Source of the DNA: Cyclobacteriaceae bacterium
GTDB taxonomy: Bacteria; Bacteroidota; Bacteroidia; Cytophagales; Cyclobacteriaceae
Assembly: GCA_013141055.1 (NCBI GenBank)
Contig: JABFRS010000001.1
Coordinates: forward strand, 1,612,001 to 1,676,000
DNA length: 64,000 nt
Reading direction: 5' to 3'
The position numbers and the translations under genes are program-made. Shown here one piece after another: positions 44,571 through 53,223 of this stretch. The notes beneath the pieces were generated by a model. That model was not told the origin of the DNA and did no database searches. It saw only the letters and a list, made by a program, of their open reading frames with translations. The stretch's first letter is position 1; each line of letters opens with the position of its first letter.

Positions 44571-45842
44571 ATGTCTACACAGAACCGCCCAGTCAATTAT
44601 ACCTCCTCACTCATCATTATTGGTGCATTATTTTTCATTTTTGGCTTTGTCACCTGGCTGAATGGTACGCTTATCCCATTTCTTAAACTTGCTTGTGACC
44701 TTCAATCAGATGCACAGGCATTAATGGTCACTTTTGCTTTTTACATGGCTTACTTTTTCCTGGCCATTCCCTCTTCAATCATTCTGGAAAAAACAGGTTT
44801 TAAAAACGGGATGTCACTCGGACTTGCTGTTATCGCCGTTGGTGCATTGCTATTCATTCCGGCAGCAATGGGAAGAACATTCTATCTTTTTCTTACAGGA
44901 TTATTTGTACAGGGCATGGGGCTTTCATTGCTTCAAACTGCATCCAATCCATATGTGTCAGTGATTGGTCCGATGGAAAGCGCCGCAAGTAGAATCAGTA
45001 TCATGGGAATTTGCAATAAAGTAGCAGGCGCAATTAGTCCTCTGGTTCTTGGGGCTATTGTTTTGAAAGGAGCCAGCGAAATCGAAGTACAGATAAATAC
45101 CACAACAGATCCTGCCACCCGTGAGTTACTTCTTCAGGAATTATCTCAAAGAGTGATTCTTCCCTATGCGATCATCGCAGCCGTACTAGCGTTTCTGGCG
45201 ATCATGATTCGTTTCTCAAATCTTCCTGAGATTGATCCTCAAAACGAAAAGCAAGGTGAATCCAATGGCAAAACAAGCATCCTTCAATTTCCGCATCTTC
45301 TATTGGGTGCGCTTTGCATATTTGTTTATGTTGGTGCTGAAGTGATGGCTGGAGATGTGATCAGCATTTATGGAAAGGCTATTGGAATAAGCCTTGATGA
45401 CGCCAAGAACTTCACCTCCTACACACTCAGATCAATGGTTGTTGGATACATCATAGGAATTCTTACGATTCCAAAATACATAAAACAGGAAAAAGCTCTT
45501 TCTATTTCTGCAGTTGTAGGCATTGTCTTCAGCATAGCGGCATACATTACCACGGGATACACGTCAATTGTCTTCATTGCTTTGTTAGGATTTGCCAACG
45601 CGTTAATGTGGCCGGCTATCTTCCCTCTGGCCATTGATGGATTAGGAAAATTTACTAAAATTGGTTCAGCGCTTCTGATCATGGGCATTGCAGGAGGTGC
45701 AATCATTCCGCAGTTGTACGGAAAATTTTCATCCCTATGGGGACCTGAAGCAGCTTTTGTTGCCATTATGATTCCCTGTTATCTGTACATTCTATTTTAT
45801 TCCGTAAAGGGATATAAAACAGGGAAATCCATTGCTTCATGA
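44571..45842 (+). CDS. FucP/GluP-type sugar:H+ symporter (MFS)
   Basis: A 423-residue MFS transporter with twelve hydrophobic segments, of the L-fucose/glucose-galactose permease family. Family features are FFIFGFVTWLNGTLIPFLK (about 22-40), GMGLSLLQTASNPYVSVIGP and ALMWPAIFPLAIDGLG near 345. The N-terminal GFVTWLNG...IPFLK phrase marks the GluP/FucP group, which carries glucose, galactose, fucose or N-acetylglucosamine. The substrate cannot be told from sequence. It is divergent from the nucleotidyltransferase and overlaps the downstream SMP-30-like gene by ATGA. Confidence 0.88.
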   Translation: MSTQNRPVNYTSSLIIIGALFFIFGFVTWLNGTLIPFLKLACDLQSDAQALMVTFAFYMAYFFLAIPSSIILEKTGFKNGMSLGLAVIAVGALLFIPAAMGRTFYLFLTGLFVQGMGLSLLQTASNPYVSVIGPMESAASRISIMGICNKVAGAISPLVLGAIVLKGASEIEVQINTTTDPATRELLLQELSQRVILPYAIIAAVLAFLAIMIRFSNLPEIDPQNEKQGESNGKTSILQFPHLLLGALCIFVYVGAEVMAGDVISIYGKAIGISLDDAKNFTSYTLRSMVVGYIIGILTIPKYIKQEKALSISAVVGIVFSIAAYITTGYTSIVFIALLGFANALMWPAIFPLAIDGLGKFTKIGSALLIMGIAGGAIIPQLYGKFSSLWGPEAAFVAIMIPCYLYILFYSVKGYKTGKSIAS

Positions 45843-46714
45843 GAATTATGATTCTCTTTTCAATTTTCATTTTAGCATCAACCAGATGTTCATCTCAAAA
45901 CTATATTTCAAAAGATCTTACAGTTGAGAATCTTTTCTCAGAGAATATTGAAGGTCCGAATATCGATAAGCAGGGAAGGCTCTTCGTCGTTAACTATCAG
46001 AAAAACGGGACTATAGGATTGGTGCATAAAGATGGGAGAGTCGATCTGTGGGTCACTCTTCCGGAGGGCAGTATTGGCAATTCCATCATGTTCGATCAAA
46101 AGGGAAATTTTCTCATTGCTGATTTTAAAGCACATAATATTCTGAGCATCGATCCAAAAACTAAAATTATTTCAATCCATGCACATAATGATCAATTCAA
46201 TCAACCAAACGACATGTGTATTAATAAGAAGGATCAGTTATTCGTTTCTGATCCTAATTGGAAAGAGAGTACTGGCAAAATCTGGAGAATCGACAGCAAT
46301 GGAAAGATGACTCTCCTCACGGACCAGATGGGAACTACTAATGGCATAGAATTAAGTCCAGACGAAAAAGTACTGTATGTAAATGAAAGTATCCAGCGAA
46401 AACTTTGGGCATTTGACATTGACTCGGACAGCATAAAAAACAAAAGACTTCTATTTGAATTTCCTGATTTTGGTCTTGATGGAATGAAGTGTGATGAAAA
46501 AGGTAATCTTTTTGTAACACGATATGGCAAAGGTGTAATTGCTGTTATTTCACCAACGGGGAAACTTCTCCGGGAAATTCCATTAAAGGGTAAATCTGTA
46601 AGCAATCTTATCTTTGGTGGAAAGGATGGCAAAACCTGTTACGTTACTCTTCAGGACAGAAAATGTGTGGAGACTTTCCGTTCTGAAGCTGCGGGGAGAA
46701 ATTATAAAAAGTAG
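45839..46714 (+). CDS. SMP-30/gluconolactonase/LRE family protein
   Basis: A 291-residue exported beta-propeller of the SMP-30/gluconolactonase fold. The N-terminus is lipoprotein- or signal-like (MRIMILFSIFILASTRCSSQ). Propeller motifs are EGPNIDKQGRLFVVNY, FNQPNDMCINKKDQLFVSDPNW and TTNGIELSPDEKVLYVNES, in which Glu, Asn and Asp would bind a divalent metal in lactonases of this fold. Its start overlaps the stop of the sugar symporter as ATGA, so the two are translated together. A sugar-acid lactonase role is plausible from the context but unproven. Its end overlaps the convergent nadR by 13 bases. Confidence 0.8.
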   Translation: MRIMILFSIFILASTRCSSQNYISKDLTVENLFSENIEGPNIDKQGRLFVVNYQKNGTIGLVHKDGRVDLWVTLPEGSIGNSIMFDQKGNFLIADFKAHNILSIDPKTKIISIHAHNDQFNQPNDMCINKKDQLFVSDPNWKESTGKIWRIDSNGKMTLLTDQMGTTNGIELSPDEKVLYVNESIQRKLWAFDIDSDSIKNKRLLFEFPDFGLDGMKCDEKGNLFVTRYGKGVIAVISPTGKLLREIPLKGKSVSNLIFGGKDGKTCYVTLQDRKCVETFRSEAAGRNYKK

Positions 46715-47667
46715 CGATCTACGAATTCAGCAATCTGTTTTTCACGATCGGCAAAATTCCCCTTTACAATCTGATATCTGATTTTTCGCCTTTCAAGTTC
46801 AAGCTTGAACAGTTCAAACATTTCTCTCCTTTTATTTCCCAGGTCTCTCAGACCATCCGCTACCCAGGGTACATCAATATCAAACAGAAAATACTGATCA
46901 TAGGTTATTTGATGCTCAAGTTCTAAAAGTACTGGAGGTATGTCACCAAGATAATGCCGGCAATAAACTTCCGTTGTAATCAAGTCGGTATCACAGAATA
47001 GCAGCTTATTGGCAATCCTTGATTTTTCAATGACACGTTCTGTCTGAGTCTTACCAATTCTAATAATATCATTTACAGTAAAGTCATTGCTACTAATCAG
47101 TTCTCTTGAAACTTCAGGAACAAATTCTGTATGATAGCGGTCTGCAAAATGTTTAGCCATAGTTGATTTGCCTGTACTCTCAGGTCCGTAAAAACAAATC
47201 CTCTTAACAAAATAAGATCGTGCAGGCTGTGCAATAAAATCCCAGTAACGAAAAGGGTTTTCACGAATCAAAGAACCTGATACTGGAACTTTCTTGCGCT
47301 CCGGGTCAAAAGGGAAATGCGGAATTGCTAATGCTTTACCCAATTCATTACCATAAGCTTCTGAACTAATAATGATGCTGATACGAGGAAATCTCTTTGA
47401 GAGAAACTCCAGCCACAATGGAATCCTTTCTGAAAGAGGTAATGATTCGTCATCAAAATCGTCAACAGATATTTCAGGTCTGATTGCAGGCTCATTCTTA
47501 AATTCTTCTTTGATCCATTCAAATCTTGTCAAACCTGGAATTGGATCATCATGTTTGTATGTCATTGAAACAATAAGCTCATCGCATTGAACAGCCGCAA
47601 AGCGTATCAAAGCACAATGCCCCTGATGCAGTGGCATAAATTTTCCGATAACCAGCCCTCTTCTCAT
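46702..47667 (-). CDS. nadR: NadR-like bifunctional NMN adenylyltransferase / ribosylnicotinamide kinase
   Basis: A 321-residue two-domain protein for NAD salvage. The N-terminal NMN adenylyltransferase half has GKFMPLHQGH (His14 and His17 of HxGH at residues 14-17) and a SGSLIRENPF-type second motif near residue 131. The C-terminal half is a P-loop ribosylnicotinamide kinase with Walker A GPESTGKST near 170 and DTDLITTEVYC near 225. There is no N-terminal DNA-binding domain as in enterobacterial NadR, so no direct repressor role is indicated. Its start overlaps the pnuC stop as ATGA, so transporter and enzyme are translated together, forming a complete nicotinamide riboside-to-NAD route. Confidence 0.92.
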   Translation of the reverse strand: MRRGLVIGKFMPLHQGHCALIRFAAVQCDELIVSMTYKHDDPIPGLTRFEWIKEEFKNEPAIRPEISVDDFDDESLPLSERIPLWLEFLSKRFPRISIIISSEAYGNELGKALAIPHFPFDPERKKVPVSGSLIRENPFRYWDFIAQPARSYFVKRICFYGPESTGKSTMAKHFADRYHTEFVPEVSRELISSNDFTVNDIIRIGKTQTERVIEKSRIANKLLFCDTDLITTEVYCRHYLGDIPPVLLELEHQITYDQYFLFDIDVPWVADGLRDLGNKRREMFELFKLELERRKIRYQIVKGNFADREKQIAEFVDRYFL

Positions 47668-48323
47668 TGCGTTGTTATCTTACTATCCGATCTCCACTTT
47701 ATGAATCCAAATGTTGCGATCAGGCAGAAAACAAAATATTCCAGACTCAGGAACATGATTCCTTTTGCAAAATAAAGATATGTTGCTATGATATCAGCAA
47801 GTATCCATGCCAACCAGCACTCTACCTTTTTTTGAACCATGAGGTAGGTCGCTGTAATACTTATCACTGCAACAAAAGAATCCCAATAGGGAAAGGCACT
47901 GGGCATTGAAAATATCTTTGGGAAAAGTTCATGAAGATTTCCAGCAAATGATCCAAAAATGAACGTCCCAACAATCGTGAGCAAAGTCAAAATAATTAAT
48001 GGCTTTACTTCCATCCAACTTGCACGCAATTCATTCTTACGATTCTCTTCCCCAGCCTTTGGATGCGTCCATCGCCACCATCCAATAAGATTTGTTATAA
48101 AAAAGAAAATCTGAAGGAACATATCCGGATACAATTGCACCTGGTAGACAAGAAAGAAAATCAATGTCACATTAATGATACCCAAAGGCCAACTCCATAC
48201 ATTTCCTTTTGCGGAAAGCCACACTGCGGCAGCTCCTACCAGAACTCCAAAAAATTCCAGATAGCTCATCGGATAGCCAAGCGCAGTGAAAAAGATGTTG
48301 CTAATGTCGAAGAAGGAAGCCAT
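47664..48323 (-). CDS. pnuC: Nicotinamide riboside transporter PnuC
   Basis: A 219-residue inner-membrane protein with seven or so hydrophobic segments. PnuC markers are LEFFGVLVGAAAVWLSAKGNVWSWPLGIINV (residues about 22-52), IGWWRWTHP near 90, and WLAWILADIIATYLYFAKG near 171, which correspond to conserved WPxGI and related segments. It imports nicotinamide riboside by facilitated diffusion, with trapping by the NadR kinase encoded just downstream. It begins 50 nt after the glycosidase gene end on the same strand. Confidence 0.9.
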   Translation of the reverse strand: MASFFDISNIFFTALGYPMSYLEFFGVLVGAAAVWLSAKGNVWSWPLGIINVTLIFFLVYQVQLYPDMFLQIFFFITNLIGWWRWTHPKAGEENRKNELRASWMEVKPLIILTLLTIVGTFIFGSFAGNLHELFPKIFSMPSAFPYWDSFVAVISITATYLMVQKKVECWLAWILADIIATYLYFAKGIMFLSLEYFVFCLIATFGFIKWRSDSKITTQ

Positions 48324-48373
48324 AAATTACTACTACAGACGAAACAGAAATACTACAGGGAAATTAAAACCAC

Positions 48374-49780
48374 TCAAAACTTCCAGACATAAGTTCCAAC
48401 AGCTCCAGATTTTAAAGAGATAGCGCTACTTTTCTTGCCGTCCGAAATTGAAAAGGTTTTGTCAGTTTCATTGTCATTCAAAACAATAAGAACTTTCGTA
48501 CCGTCGGGATTAACAAATCCTACATTATATAAATTATCAACAATTTCCGACTTAACTCTAATAGCACCAGGCTGAACAAATTTAGATGCATGAGCGATAA
48601 TGTAATAAGAAACATTGCGTGTCAATACTCCGGTTTTACTATTGATCGTCAATGCTCCCTGACAAAGATTGCAGCCTCCATCTCCGGTGTGTGGATTAAA
48701 TTCTTCATCGGCTGCAAGATTCCATTCAATAACATTACGACTCCAGTTGCGCGGAGCTCCAATAATAAGATTCTTTACATGCCAGCGCAGGTCGCCACCA
48801 AAATCACCCTTGCCGCTTGTCCACTGCTCCGTGAAGTAAACATTCTTATCGGGATGAGCATTGTGAACAATAGTCATCGCACTGATGTCTCCCAGATACA
48901 TGTGAAATGCTGATCCATCAATAAAAGATTTTGCCTCAGCATCGTTTAAAACTGCAATGGGATAGTCAGGATGGTCACAGTTATGATCAAAAACAATAAT
49001 CCTGGTGTTAATTCCAGCAGTTTTAAACGCAGGCCCTAAATGCAATTTCACAAACTCCGCCTGTTCGGAGGGTGTCATTGTCATGCTTGGTGTGTTTCCA
49101 GGATGCTCGGGCTCATTCTGTAATGTAACGGCATCAATGGTGATTCCTTCTTTTTTCATCTCCTGGATATATCTCACAAAATATTGAGCATAAACAGCGA
49201 AGTACTTTGGTTCAAGCTTTCCACCCTTTGGAAGATGATTGTCCTTCATCCATACTGGTGCCGACCACGGGCTTCCCATAATCTTTATATCAGGAGAAAC
49301 AGCAAGTATCTCCTTTAATACAGGAATCAGGTTTGTGCGATCCGCATCAATACTGAAGCCCTTCAACTCCAAATCTGTCTTCCCAGCAGACAGATCGTTA
49401 TAAGAAAATACATGATCATCAAGATCAGAGGCCCCTATGCTAACACGGAGATAACTTATTCCAATACTATTTCCCTCTCTCTCAAAAAGTTCCTTTATTA
49501 AGGCTGTCCGATCTTCAGCATTTAATTTTTGATTTATCAGATAGGCACTCCCACCCGTTAAAGAATATCCAAAGCCATCCATTGTTTGATAGGTGGTGGC
49601 CGTATCAAGATTAATAACTGAGCCCACTGCCCTCCTTTCCTCAAACACTAACGTATCTATTTTATTCAACAACAATGAGCGATCACCATTTGTGACCCAT
49701 GCGCTCATATGAATGTGATCGTTAGGATTGTGGCTTGGAGTGCAACCAACCAGAAGCAATGCGATAAAGATCTTTTTCAT
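48374..49780 (-). CDS. Glycoside hydrolase family 30 protein (lipoprotein)
   Basis: A 468-residue exported glycosidase. A lipobox (LLLVGC, Cys13) points to an anchored lipoprotein. The TIM-barrel acid/base is Glu223 in VTLQNEPEHPG and the nucleophile is Glu318 in VYFTEQWTSG, a GH30 pattern (glucosylceramidase or endo-beta-1,6-glucanase type). MGSPWSAPVWMKDN near 168 is also typical. A beta-sandwich domain closes the protein. The substrate is unknown. It starts only 5 nt after the aldehyde dehydrogenase gene end, and PnuC/NadR follow, so this may be one long minus-strand transcript with mixed functions. Confidence 0.88.
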   Translation of the reverse strand: MKKIFIALLLVGCTPSHNPNDHIHMSAWVTNGDRSLLLNKIDTLVFEERRAVGSVINLDTATTYQTMDGFGYSLTGGSAYLINQKLNAEDRTALIKELFEREGNSIGISYLRVSIGASDLDDHVFSYNDLSAGKTDLELKGFSIDADRTNLIPVLKEILAVSPDIKIMGSPWSAPVWMKDNHLPKGGKLEPKYFAVYAQYFVRYIQEMKKEGITIDAVTLQNEPEHPGNTPSMTMTPSEQAEFVKLHLGPAFKTAGINTRIIVFDHNCDHPDYPIAVLNDAEAKSFIDGSAFHMYLGDISAMTIVHNAHPDKNVYFTEQWTSGKGDFGGDLRWHVKNLIIGAPRNWSRNVIEWNLAADEEFNPHTGDGGCNLCQGALTINSKTGVLTRNVSYYIIAHASKFVQPGAIRVKSEIVDNLYNVGFVNPDGTKVLIVLNDNETDKTFSISDGKKSSAISLKSGAVGTYVWKF

Positions 49781-49785
49781 TGGGA

Positions 49786-51228
49786 TTAGAGTTTAATGCA
49801 AACGTTCTTTGTTTCTGTAAAAAATTTCAAGGCATCCCATCCTCCTTCTCTGCCAACACCGGATTGCTTCATTCCACCAAAAGGAGTTCTGAGGTCACGA
49901 AACAACCAGCAATTCACCCAGATGATTCCGCTTTTTACTCCGGCAGATACACGATGTGCTTTCTTAAGGTTCTCTGTCCAAATGGTAGCTGATAGACCAT
50001 ATGTCGTACTGTTCGCAAAGCTTAAAACTTCTTCCTCAGTATCAAATGACTGAATGGTGACAACGGGGCCAAATATTTCTTCCTGATTGGTTCTGCACAA
50101 ATGATCCAATCCAGTGATTACAGTTGGCTCAACAAAATATCCTTCAGCACAGCGACCTATCATTGCTATTCGCTTACCGCCGGCAAGAATCTTCCCGCCT
50201 TCTTCCTTTGCAAGATCAATGTAGGATAGAACTTTTTTCATATGACCTTCAGAAACCAATGCACCAATTCTGGTGGTTGTCTCAAGGGGATCCCCAACCG
50301 TCAGCAATTTTGTTCTTCTTACAAATTCATTTGTGAATTTCTCAAGCAGACTTCGTTCTACAAAAATCCGGGAGCCACACAAGCATATCTCACCCTGATT
50401 GGAAAATGAAGAATTAATAGTCGTGCTTACCGCAAGTTCAAAATCGCAATCAGCAAAAATTATGTTTGGATTCTTACCTCCTAATTCGAGAGAAAGCTTC
50501 TTTAACATAGGAGCAGCAGTAGCCGCAATTTTCTTTCCTGTAACGGTTCCTCCAGTGAAAGAAATGGCTGTCACCTCGGGATGCTCAATGATTGATTGCC
50601 CAACTTTGGGACCCAAACCCTGAACAATATTCAAAACACCTTTTGGCAACCCTGCTTCTATGCAAAGTTGAGAAAACAAGAATGCCGTCATGGGTGTGAT
50701 CTCTGATGGCTTTGCAATCACCGTACATCCAGCAGCCAAAGCCGGCGCTATTTTCCAAGTAAAAAGATACAGCGGCAGATTCCATGGAGAGATGCATCCT
50801 ACTACTCCAATCGGTGTCCGTAAAGTATAGTTGACGGCCTCAATTCCTGTCACATGCGCTTCAGTTGCCATATGAATCGCTCCCGTAGCATAGAATCTTA
50901 TATTCGCTGCAGCGCGCGGAATGTCCAATGCCTTAGCCTGAGATAAAGGTTTACCATTATCAATGCTCTCTGCTAAAGAAAGTTTTTCTGCATCCCGATC
51001 AATAAGGTCAGCAATCTTCATCAGGATAGCGGATCTTTTTTCAACTGCCATGGTCGACCATTCTGCGAAAGCTTTCTTTGCAGCTTCCACTGCATCGGAG
51101 ACGTCCTTGTCATCCGAATCCGGAATCAATGAATAAACTTTTCCTTCTGCTGGATTATAGTTATCAAGAAATTTTCCAGAGTGCGGTTCAGTTAAGACCC
51201 CATTAATGTAATTGCTTATTTTAAGCAT
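49786..51228 (-). CDS. Aldehyde dehydrogenase, 2-aminomuconate/2-hydroxymuconate semialdehyde type
   Basis: A 480-residue NAD-dependent aldehyde dehydrogenase. The general base is Glu248 in LELGGKNPN and the catalytic cysteine is Cys282 in NQGEICLCGSRIF. ISPWNLPLY and IAKPSEITP provide NAD contacts. The set of features with GGMKQSGVGREGG near the end recalls the muconate-semialdehyde group (AMSDH, DmpC-like), and the neighbouring kynurenine genes make aminomuconate semialdehyde the likely substrate. An ordinary aldehyde dehydrogenase cannot be excluded. It is on the minus strand 60 nt after the SDR gene, and divergent from the kynurenine genes beyond that. Confidence 0.82.
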   Translation of the reverse strand: MLKISNYINGVLTEPHSGKFLDNYNPAEGKVYSLIPDSDDKDVSDAVEAAKKAFAEWSTMAVEKRSAILMKIADLIDRDAEKLSLAESIDNGKPLSQAKALDIPRAAANIRFYATGAIHMATEAHVTGIEAVNYTLRTPIGVVGCISPWNLPLYLFTWKIAPALAAGCTVIAKPSEITPMTAFLFSQLCIEAGLPKGVLNIVQGLGPKVGQSIIEHPEVTAISFTGGTVTGKKIAATAAPMLKKLSLELGGKNPNIIFADCDFELAVSTTINSSFSNQGEICLCGSRIFVERSLLEKFTNEFVRRTKLLTVGDPLETTTRIGALVSEGHMKKVLSYIDLAKEEGGKILAGGKRIAMIGRCAEGYFVEPTVITGLDHLCRTNQEEIFGPVVTIQSFDTEEEVLSFANSTTYGLSATIWTENLKKAHRVSAGVKSGIIWVNCWLFRDLRTPFGGMKQSGVGREGGWDALKFFTETKNVCIKL

Positions 51229-51288
51229 CTATTTTGAATTAATGTGATGAGCAAAGAAGTCCAATTGTGAGGCATTCTCATTTTAACT

Positions 51289-52074
51289 TTATAATGAACC
51301 GGTTCTTCCTCCATCCACCGGTACATTAATTCCATTGATATATCCGGCAGCTGGTGAGGCAAGAAACGCTACTGCTGCCGCCACTTCTTCAGAAGATGAA
51401 ATTCTTCCAGCAGGAATCTCTTCAATCATCTCCTTTGTTATCTGTTCAGTTGTTTTATTCTGTTTCTCAGCCCGATCCTTAATGATTGATTCCAAACGAC
51501 CCGTCATCGAAGCTCCAGGTAAAACATTATTTACCGTAATTCCGAAGGGAGCAAGTTCAAGAGAAAGAGTCTTAGACCAGTTTGCAACTGCACCCCGAAT
51601 GGTATTAGAAACGCCCAATCCCCGAATCGGCATTTTAACTGAAGTAGATATAATATTTATGATGCGACCATACTTCGCTTCTTTCATACCCGGGGCTAAT
51701 GCCTGAACCAGTATCTGGCCACATAGCAAATGACTTGAGAAAGCTTTTGTAAACTCATCCAGTGAGGCCGACAATGCAGGACCTCCCGGAGGACCTCCTG
51801 TATTATTAATAAGAATATGAGTTGCTGTGGACGAAGCATACTTTTCAATTGTCATTTTTAGTTGCTCCGGAAAGTTAAAATCAGCAACCAGATATTGATG
51901 ATGCTGGCCTGCTTTTGTCGAAAGTTCAGAAATTGTCTTTTTCAGTTTCTCCTCATTCCTCGCGACCAAAGTAATGCTCGCCCCAAGCAATGCTAATTCA
52001 ATTGCCGAAGCCTTGCCAATTCCCTGCGTACTACCGCAAACCAGCGCCTTTTTGCCTGTCAAATCAAGGTTCAT
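51289..52074 (-). CDS. SDR family oxidoreductase
   Basis: A 261-residue short-chain dehydrogenase. The NAD(P) motif is VCGSTQGIGKA (TGxxxGIG type, about 12-22), and the catalytic residues lie in the NIISTSVKM...SNTIRGA region. The usual YxxxK appears as SNTIRGAVANW, with no Tyr at that position, so the activity may be altered or the protein a divergent member; the NNTGGPPGG segment near 90 replaces the usual NNAG. The C-terminus GYINGINVPVDGGRTGSL is typical. It is the first gene of the minus-strand run, 81 nt from the divergent dioxygenase gene. Confidence 0.75.
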   Translation of the reverse strand: MNLDLTGKKALVCGSTQGIGKASAIELALLGASITLVARNEEKLKKTISELSTKAGQHHQYLVADFNFPEQLKMTIEKYASSTATHILINNTGGPPGGPALSASLDEFTKAFSSHLLCGQILVQALAPGMKEAKYGRIINIISTSVKMPIRGLGVSNTIRGAVANWSKTLSLELAPFGITVNNVLPGASMTGRLESIIKDRAEKQNKTTEQITKEMIEEIPAGRISSSEEVAAAVAFLASPAAGYINGINVPVDGGRTGSL

Positions 52075-52155
52075 AATTCCATTTTCAGTAAATATAAAAG
52101 AACGCTAACTTTCAGGAGGAACATTTTAAAATCTTCAAATTCTCAATTCAGCAAT

Positions 52156-52680
52156 ATGCCTATCCGACGTCCTTTCAACCTCAATCAGTGGATCACAGAA
52201 AATCGTCATTTGCTGAAACCCCCTGTTGGAAACAAAAATCTATACGTTGACGCTGGCGATTACATTGTCATGATTGTGGCGGGACCTAATGCCCGTAAGG
52301 ATTATCATTATAATGAAACGGAGGAATTATATTATCAATTGGAAGGAAGCATTACAGTAAAAATTCAGGAAGACGGAAAAGCAGTTTCCATTCCATTAAA
52401 TGCAGGAGATATGTTTCTGCTTCCGGGAGGAGTTCCCCATTCCCCGATCCGTACACCGGATTCTATTGGATTGGTAATAGAATTAAAGCGTGAAAGTGAA
52501 GATGATGGACTGATGTGGTTTTGTGAAAAGTGCAATAACAAGCTCCACGAATACAAGTTCCATCTTGATAACATTGAAAAAGATTTTATTCCTCGGTTCA
52601 GGGATTTCTATGGCAATGTTGACCTTCGCACATGCAAGAAATGTGGCACAGTAATGGAAGCTGATCCGCGATTTGTATAA
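52156..52680 (+). CDS. nbaC: 3-Hydroxyanthranilate 3,4-dioxygenase
   Basis: Cupin-fold Fe(II) dioxygenase that opens the ring of 3-hydroxyanthranilate to 2-amino-3-carboxymuconate semialdehyde. The iron ligands are His51, Glu57 and His95, the same positions as in the well-studied Ralstonia enzyme. A C-terminal second metal site has Cys123/Cys126 (CEKC) and Cys160/Cys163 (CKKC), the rubredoxin-like feature of bacterial forms. The length of 174 residues is normal. The product cyclises to quinolinate, an NAD precursor, or is degraded by a decarboxylase not seen here. It is followed 3 nt later by a DinB-family gene. Confidence 0.94.
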   Translation: MPIRRPFNLNQWITENRHLLKPPVGNKNLYVDAGDYIVMIVAGPNARKDYHYNETEELYYQLEGSITVKIQEDGKAVSIPLNAGDMFLLPGGVPHSPIRTPDSIGLVIELKRESEDDGLMWFCEKCNNKLHEYKFHLDNIEKDFIPRFRDFYGNVDLRTCKKCGTVMEADPRFV

Positions 52681-52683
52681 ACT

Positions 52684-53211
52684 ATGAAAAAAACAGAACT
52701 ACAGGAAAGGCTCATTAGCAATCATAGCTCATTTACTGGCTTTGTCAGGAATCTTTCTGACGTAATTGCCAATCATTCAATGCCAGGAAAGTGGACGCCA
52801 CTTCAGCAACTTAGTCATATCGAAAAGAGCGTGTCACCTGTCAAATTGGCTTTCTCTCTTCCGAAATTTTTACTTTCACTGATCTTCGGAAAATCCAATC
52901 GCTCTTCCCGCACGTACGACGAGCTCATCTCAAGGTACAAGGAGAAATTGCAAGCAGGTGGAAAATCAACAACACGGTTTCTTCCAGATCCATCCTGTGA
53001 TCGCGTTAATCTCAATGATGCCGTTGATAAACACGTAAAAGCACTTTGCTCAAAGATTGATCGCTTCAGTGAAGCTGAACTAGATCGGTTTATTTTACCG
53101 CATCCTTTACTGGGTAAGCTTACTCTGAGAGAAATGATCTATTTCACCATCTATCATGTTGAGCATCATCATTCTCAGATCAATCCTGCATTGCGACAAT
53201 CGGTTGCCTAA
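52684..53211 (+). CDS. DinB family protein
   Basis: A 175-residue four-helix DinB/YfiT-like protein. Metal-ligand His residues are seen in QLSHIEKSV (about 42) and at YHVEHHHSQI near 160, consistent with a mononuclear metal site. The family includes thiol-dependent transferases such as bacillithiol or mycothiol enzymes, but most members have no known activity. Its position between the dioxygenase and kynureninase genes, with gaps of 3 and 12 nt, suggests it is part of that operon. A direct role in kynurenine metabolism is not established. Confidence 0.8.
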   Translation: MKKTELQERLISNHSSFTGFVRNLSDVIANHSMPGKWTPLQQLSHIEKSVSPVKLAFSLPKFLLSLIFGKSNRSSRTYDELISRYKEKLQAGGKSTTRFLPDPSCDRVNLNDAVDKHVKALCSKIDRFSEAELDRFILPHPLLGKLTLREMIYFTIYHVEHHHSQINPALRQSVA

Positions 53212-53223
53212 TTTCATGAAGAA

